From Parasphingopyxis marina (GTDB lineage: Bacteria > Pseudomonadota > Alphaproteobacteria > Sphingomonadales > Sphingomonadaceae), in the NCBI RefSeq assembly GCF_014237875.1, contig NZ_JACJVJ010000002.1, forward strand, positions 248,001 to 312,000: a stretch of 64,000 nucleotides of DNA, in the 5' to 3' direction. Positions 60,057 through 64,000 of the stretch are shown here, piece by piece. The translations under genes and the position numbers were made by a program. Each line of letters opens with the position of its first letter. The first letter of the stretch is position 1. The notes beneath the pieces were generated by a model. The model searched no databases and was not told the DNA's origin. It saw only the letters and a list, made by a program, of their open reading frames with translations.

Positions 60057-61046
60057 ATGACCGAGCCTACCGAGCCCTATGTCCGCCCCGATGTGAAAAT
60101 GTTCCTCAGCCTGCTCGCCGCGCAGGAAGGCCCGAAAACCCATGAGGTGGAGCCGGAAGTCGCGCGCGGGATGATGGGCGCGATGGTGCAGATCGCGGAT
60201 GTCGATGCCGGCGAACTCGCGATCAAGCGCGATCTCAGCTTTCCTGGCCCCGCAGGCGATGTGCCGCTACGCTATTACGACGCGCAATCGAGCCGCGAAC
60301 CCGGCCCGGCGGTGGTCTTTTTCCATGGCGGCGGATTCGTGATCGGCGATCTCGATAGCCATGACGGGATTTGCGGCGAAATGGCACGGCAGCTAGACCT
60401 GCCGGTGATCGCCGTCGACTATCGGATGGGGCCGGAATGCCCCTTCCCCGCCGCGCCCGAGGATTGCATCGCCGCCGCGCGCTGGGTCGCCTCGAGCCCG
60501 TCCGAACTCGGCCTCAATGTCACCGGGCTGGTGACGGCGGGCGACAGCGCCGGAGGCAATCTCACGCTCGTCGTCGGGCTGGCCCTGCGGGATGAACCGG
60601 CCGACGCGCCGGTGATCGCGCAATGGCCGATCTATCCGGCCACCGACATGGACGCGGACAGCGGATCGATGGAGGAATTCGCGGTCGGCTATTTCCTCGA
60701 AACCGATACGATGGGCTGGTTCATGTCCCACTATGCGGCCGATAATACGGACTGGCGCGCGAGCCCGATGCTGCAGGATGCGCACGGCATGCCGCCGACG
60801 GTGCTCGTCACCGCGGGCCTCGATCCGCTGCGCGACCAAGGCCGCGCCTATGCCGCCAAGCTGATCGCCGGGGGCGTGCCGACGGTGTTCCGCGAGGCCA
60901 AGGGCAACGTCCATGGCTTCGTCAACATGGCGAAAGCCGTGCCGTCCTCACGCGGCGATATCGCTGGTTGCCTGACCGCGCTGAAAGCGGTGATCAACGA
61001 GGCCGAGGCCGAACGGGTAATGGAACAGGCCGCCGCCGCCGAATGA
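60057..61046 (+). CDS. alpha/beta hydrolase, hormone-sensitive-lipase type
   Basis: 329 residues. HGGG (90-93) forms the oxyanion hole and GDSAG (162-166) carries the nucleophile Ser164; Asp and His are expected in GLDPLRDQG and HGFVNM. This is family IV esterase architecture for short acyl esters. AAGGAAGGA upstream of the ATG. It precedes rppH by 10 bases; no link of function is evident. Confidence 0.92.
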   Translation: MTEPTEPYVRPDVKMFLSLLAAQEGPKTHEVEPEVARGMMGAMVQIADVDAGELAIKRDLSFPGPAGDVPLRYYDAQSSREPGPAVVFFHGGGFVIGDLDSHDGICGEMARQLDLPVIAVDYRMGPECPFPAAPEDCIAAARWVASSPSELGLNVTGLVTAGDSAGGNLTLVVGLALRDEPADAPVIAQWPIYPATDMDADSGSMEEFAVGYFLETDTMGWFMSHYAADNTDWRASPMLQDAHGMPPTVLVTAGLDPLRDQGRAYAAKLIAGGVPTVFREAKGNVHGFVNMAKAVPSSRGDIAGCLTALKAVINEAEAERVMEQAAAAE

Positions 61047-61056
61047 CACGGCTGCA

Positions 61057-61539
61057 ATGATCGACCGGGAAGCGCTCCCCTACCGCCCCTGCGCGGGCGT
61101 GATGCTGCTCAACGCAGATGGCCGCGTGTTCGTCGGCCAGCGGATCGACGCGCGCATCGGCGCCTGGCAGATGCCCCAAGGCGGGATCGACAAGGGCGAA
61201 GAAGCCGAAGATGCCGCCTTTCGGGAACTCGAGGAAGAGACCGGCGTTACCCGGGACAAGACCGCGCTTGTCGCCCGCGCATCGCGCGAGCTGTTTTACG
61301 ACCTGCCCGACGAACTGTTGGGAAAAATCTGGAAAGGGAAATATCGGGGCCAGCGGCAACACTGGTTCCTTGCGCGCTTCACGGGCGAGGACAAGGATAT
61401 CGACATTGCGACCGCGCACCCCGAATTCTCGTCATGGCAATGGGCCGATCCCGCGCATCTTCCCGAATTGATTATCGCGTTCAAACGCACGCTCTACGAG
61501 GACATCCTGGCCGAATTCGCCGAGCATCTGGACCTCTGA
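61057..61539 (+). CDS. rppH: RNA pyrophosphohydrolase
   Basis: Removes pyrophosphate from 5' ends of mRNA to start RNase E decay. It has 160 residues with Nudix box GGIDKGEEAEDAAFRELEEETG (42-63; G-x5-E-x7-R-E-x2-E-E-x-G) and WQMPQGGI upstream, followed by GQRQHWFL, typical of RppH. Length is normal. The start ATG has no strong ribosome site, so translation may be coupled to the esterase. Confidence 0.95.
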   Translation: MIDREALPYRPCAGVMLLNADGRVFVGQRIDARIGAWQMPQGGIDKGEEAEDAAFRELEEETGVTRDKTALVARASRELFYDLPDELLGKIWKGKYRGQRQHWFLARFTGEDKDIDIATAHPEFSSWQWADPAHLPELIIAFKRTLYEDILAEFAEHLDL

Positions 61540-61561
61540 CACCGACCTTACGGGGGATTTC

Positions 61562-62461
61562 ATGCAATATCTGATCCGCAGCGCGGCGCTCGTCGCGGCG
61601 CTCGCCGCCGCACAATCCGTTCATGCCGCGCTTCCCGAGCCGGTACGGGCGATGATCGACGCGGCGTTCGAAGACGGCGATGCGGCCGCCATCGATACGG
61701 TGATCGCGCTGGCCAAGCGCACCAATCCCGGCGACGAGGCCGAGATCGACGCGCTACTTGCCGCCTATACTGCCGATCGCGAAGCGGTGCGGACGCAAGA
61801 ACTGCGCGAACAAAGCGTCTTCGAAGGCTGGTCCGGCGAAGGCGAGATCGGCTTTTCGCAATCGACCGGCAATAGCGACAGCACGAACGTGGCGATCGGC
61901 ATCGCGCTGGATCGCGAAGGCTTGCGCTGGCGTCACGCTTTCCGGGCCCGGGCCGATTTCCAGCGTTCGGGCGGACAAACGACACGCGAGCAGTTCCTCG
62001 TTTCCCTCGAGCCCCAATATAAGTTCGACGACCGGCTCTTCGCATACGGTCTCGCCCAATATGAACGCGACCGGTTTCAGGGCTATTCGGCGCGCTATAC
62101 GCTTTCGGGCGGGCTCGGCTATCGCGTGATCGATGCCGAGAACATGACTCTGGACCTCCGCGCCGGCCCGGCCTGGCGGCAGAGCGAATTTACCGGCGGC
62201 GGCACCGACTCATCGCTCGCCGCATTGGCCTCGCTCGATTATCGCTGGGAGATCGCCGATGGCTTCGCCCTACGCGAACGCGCTTCGGTGCTGGTCGAAA
62301 GCGGCGACACGACGCTGACCTCCGAAACGGGGCTCGAAGCACAGCTAATCGGCGCGCTGTCGGCACGCCTGTCCTATGTGGTCCAACATGAAACCTCGCC
62401 GCCCTTCGGCCGCGAAGGTACCGACACGCTCACTCGCGCGACGCTGGTTTACGGCTTCTAG
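61562..62461 (+). CDS. DUF481 outer-membrane beta-barrel protein
   Basis: 299 residues. Signal peptide 1-22 ends SVHA. A short helical part is followed by alternating beta strands from about 80 ([47 protein letters not shown]) ending in the aromatic LVYGF, the C-terminal outer-membrane insertion signature. YdiY-like DUF481 proteins are salt- or acid-stress induced in enterics, but function is undefined. Its stop interlocks with glcB in CTAG. Confidence 0.9.
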   Translation: MQYLIRSAALVAALAAAQSVHAALPEPVRAMIDAAFEDGDAAAIDTVIALAKRTNPGDEAEIDALLAAYTADREAVRTQELREQSVFEGWSGEGEIGFSQSTGNSDSTNVAIGIALDREGLRWRHAFRARADFQRSGGQTTREQFLVSLEPQYKFDDRLFAYGLAQYERDRFQGYSARYTLSGGLGYRVIDAENMTLDLRAGPAWRQSEFTGGGTDSSLAALASLDYRWEIADGFALRERASVLVESGDTTLTSETGLEAQLIGALSARLSYVVQHETSPPFGREGTDTLTRATLVYGF

Positions 62462-64000
62462 CTGCCCTTTACCTGCCGCCGAAAGGCGTGGAGCAACGGC
62501 TCGGTATAGCCGGACGGCTGGGTCACGCCCTCAAACACAAGCGCGCGGGCCGCCTTGAAGGCGATGCTGTCCGGATTGCCGGCCATCCGCGTGTAGAGCG
62601 GATCGCCCGCATTCTGCCCGTCGACCTTTTCGGCCATCCGCGCCAGCGCCGCGTCCGCTTCCTCTTCAGAGCAAACCCCGTGAAGCAGCCAGTTCGCCAT
62701 ATGCTGCGAGCTGATCCGCAGCGTCGCGCGGTCCTCCATCAGGCCGACATCATGGATATCCGGCACCTTCGAGCAGCCGACTCCCTGATCGATCCAGCGC
62801 ACGACATAGCCGAGTATGCCTTGCGCGTTGTTGTCGAGCTCCTCGCGGATTTCCTCGGGCGACCAGTTCGTGCCCTGCGCGAGCGGAATGGTCAGCAGTT
62901 TGTCGAGCGCGGGGACGGCCTCGCCCGCAAGCTCGGCCTGCCGCGCGAACACGTCGACCCGGTGATAATGGATGGCATGGAGGGTCGCCGCGGTCGGACT
63001 CGGCACCCAGGCGGTGTTGGCGCCGCTCATCGGATGGCCGATCTTGGCTTTCATCATGTCGGCCATCAGGTCCGGCGACGGCCACATGCCTTTGCCGATC
63101 TGCGCCTTGCCGGAAAAGCCGGCGGCCAGCCCGATGCGGACATTGCGGTCCTCATAGGCCTGGATCCAGTCTGCTTCCTTCATCGCGGCCTTGCGCAGCA
63201 TGGCGCCGGCACGCATCGAGGTGTGGATTTCATCGCCTGTGCGATCGAGAAAGCCGGTATTAATGAAGACGATCCGGTCCTTCACGGCTTCGATACAGGC
63301 GGCAAGATTGGCGGAGGTGCGCCGTTCCTCGTCCATCACGCCAACCTTGACCGTGTAACGGGCGAGTCCGAGCATATCCTCGATCGCATCGAACAGCCGG
63401 TTGGTGAAGCCGGCCTCTTCGGGCCCGTGCATCTTGGGCTTCACGATATAGACGGAGCCCGCGCGGCTGTTGCGGTGCCTTCCCAGCCCCTTCAGGTCGT
63501 GCATCGCGATCATGCTGGTCATGATACCGTCGAGAATACCCTCGGGCGCCTCGCCGCCGCCCGGCAGCATGATCGCCGGGGTCGTCATCAGATGCCCGAC
63601 ATTGCGCACGAACAACAGGCTGCGGCCGGGCAGTGTGATCTCCGTGCCATCCGTGGCGGCAAACCGTCGGTCGGCCTCCAGCGCGCGGGTCATCGTCTTA
63701 CCAGATTTTTCGAATGAAGCCTCGAGATCGCCGCGCATCAGGCCCAGCCAGTGGCGATAGGCGAGCGTCTTGTCCTCCGCGTCGACGGCGGCCACCGAAT
63801 CTTCCAGATCGACGATCGTCGTCAGTGCGCTTTCGAGCACGACATCGGCGATGCCGGCCTTGTCGCCGCGCCCGATCGGGTGCTCGCGGTCGACCACCAC
63901 TTCGATGTGCAGGCCGTTATGGCGCAGCAGCAGCGATTCCCCGTTGCGACCGATAAATTGCGCGGGGTCGGCAAGCACCGGATCGCCGCCCGCATAATCT
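62458..64000 (-). CDS. glcB: malate synthase G, C-terminal part
   Basis: Condenses glyoxylate and acetyl-CoA to malate. The 513 residues present include [18 protein letters not shown], the glyoxylate/Mg site; [26 protein letters not shown]; and the Asp/His region [16 protein letters not shown]. Full GlcB is about 720 residues, so the N-terminal some 200 are outside the window; the reading frame stays open through the edge. No isocitrate lyase is in view. Confidence 0.95.
   Translation of the reverse strand, partial: DYAGGDPVLADPAQFIGRNGESLLLRHNGLHIEVVVDREHPIGRGDKAGIADVVLESALTTIVDLEDSVAAVDAEDKTLAYRHWLGLMRGDLEASFEKSGKTMTRALEADRRFAATDGTEITLPGRSLLFVRNVGHLMTTPAIMLPGGGEAPEGILDGIMTSMIAMHDLKGLGRHRNSRAGSVYIVKPKMHGPEEAGFTNRLFDAIEDMLGLARYTVKVGVMDEERRTSANLAACIEAVKDRIVFINTGFLDRTGDEIHTSMRAGAMLRKAAMKEADWIQAYEDRNVRIGLAAGFSGKAQIGKGMWPSPDLMADMMKAKIGHPMSGANTAWVPSPTAATLHAIHYHRVDVFARQAELAGEAVPALDKLLTIPLAQGTNWSPEEIREELDNNAQGILGYVVRWIDQGVGCSKVPDIHDVGLMEDRATLRISSQHMANWLLHGVCSEEEADAALARMAEKVDGQNAGDPLYTRMAGNPDSIAFKAARALVFEGVTQPSGYTEPLLHAFRRQVKGS

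Overview
The window looks like chromosomal backbone of a Sphingomonadales (Alphaproteobacteria) genome. The DNA is GC-rich, intergenic gaps are short, genes overlap by ATGA/GTGA, and the gene orders are typical of the class: pyrF-trpF-trpB-trpA-accD-folC, clpP-clpX, ccmCDEFGHI, and hup-lon beside tRNAs. This placement is inferred from protein resemblance and synteny; no search was run. I see no prophage, transposon, integrase, CRISPR array or rRNA operon. Two genes run off the ends: a MobA-like nucleotidyltransferase at the left and malate synthase G at the right.

Layout. 1-3.3 kb: kup potassium transporter and, divergently, alanine dehydrogenase. 3.3-8.1 kb: a minus-strand cytochrome c maturation operon ccmC-D-E-F-G-H-I, including a 45-residue CcmD, with non-ATG starts for ccmD, ccmE and ccmH; ccmA and ccmB are absent. 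8.3-10.7 kb: an EamA exporter, a leucine-dehydrogenase-type enzyme, tRNA-His, tRNA-Val and a strong terminator. 10.7-20.2 kb: proteostasis block with HU, Lon (with a sigma32-like promoter), ClpX, ClpP and trigger factor with a histone-H1-like tail, interspersed with a TPR-sulfotransferase and a glycosyltransferase; tRNA-Leu closes it. 20.3-26.7 kb: the LapA-like/pyrF/trpFBA/accD/folC operon. 26.7-31.6 kb: AmpG permease, Rieske oxygenase, RluB, RsmD, a 55-residue ORF and a blue-copper protein. 31.7-39.3 kb: UvrD/PcrA helicase, a Tat-exported M20 hydrolase with unusual metal-site motifs, a lipoprotein, an MFS exporter, CysK and an NRDE protein. 40-43.5 kb: a MerR-controlled acyl-CoA dehydrogenase cluster with a palindromic operator, hisI and a small Rho-N-like protein. 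43.6-48.9 kb: purF, an SDR, a double-glycine-leader peptide, a divergent LysR/SDR pair and a TonB-like protein. 49-57 kb: an NHL-propeller/cupin fusion, the SRP 4.5S RNA gene, a GFA protein, an OmpA protein, a serine hydrolase, cyclopropane fatty acid synthase and photolyase. 56.8-64 kb: a REP-like inverted repeat, the korA/korB 2-oxoacid:ferredoxin oxidoreductase pair with a 27-codon ORF wedged between the subunits, an esterase, RppH, a DUF481 protein and GlcB.

Most of the window is housekeeping. The items most worth following are the orphan double-glycine peptide at 45965-46192, the 27-residue membrane mini-protein at 57910-57993, the trigger factor tail, the NHL-cupin fusion, the M20 protein with substituted metal ligands, and the MerR palindrome. 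A recurring architectural feature is convergent gene pairs whose stop codons interlock in CTAG or TTAA.
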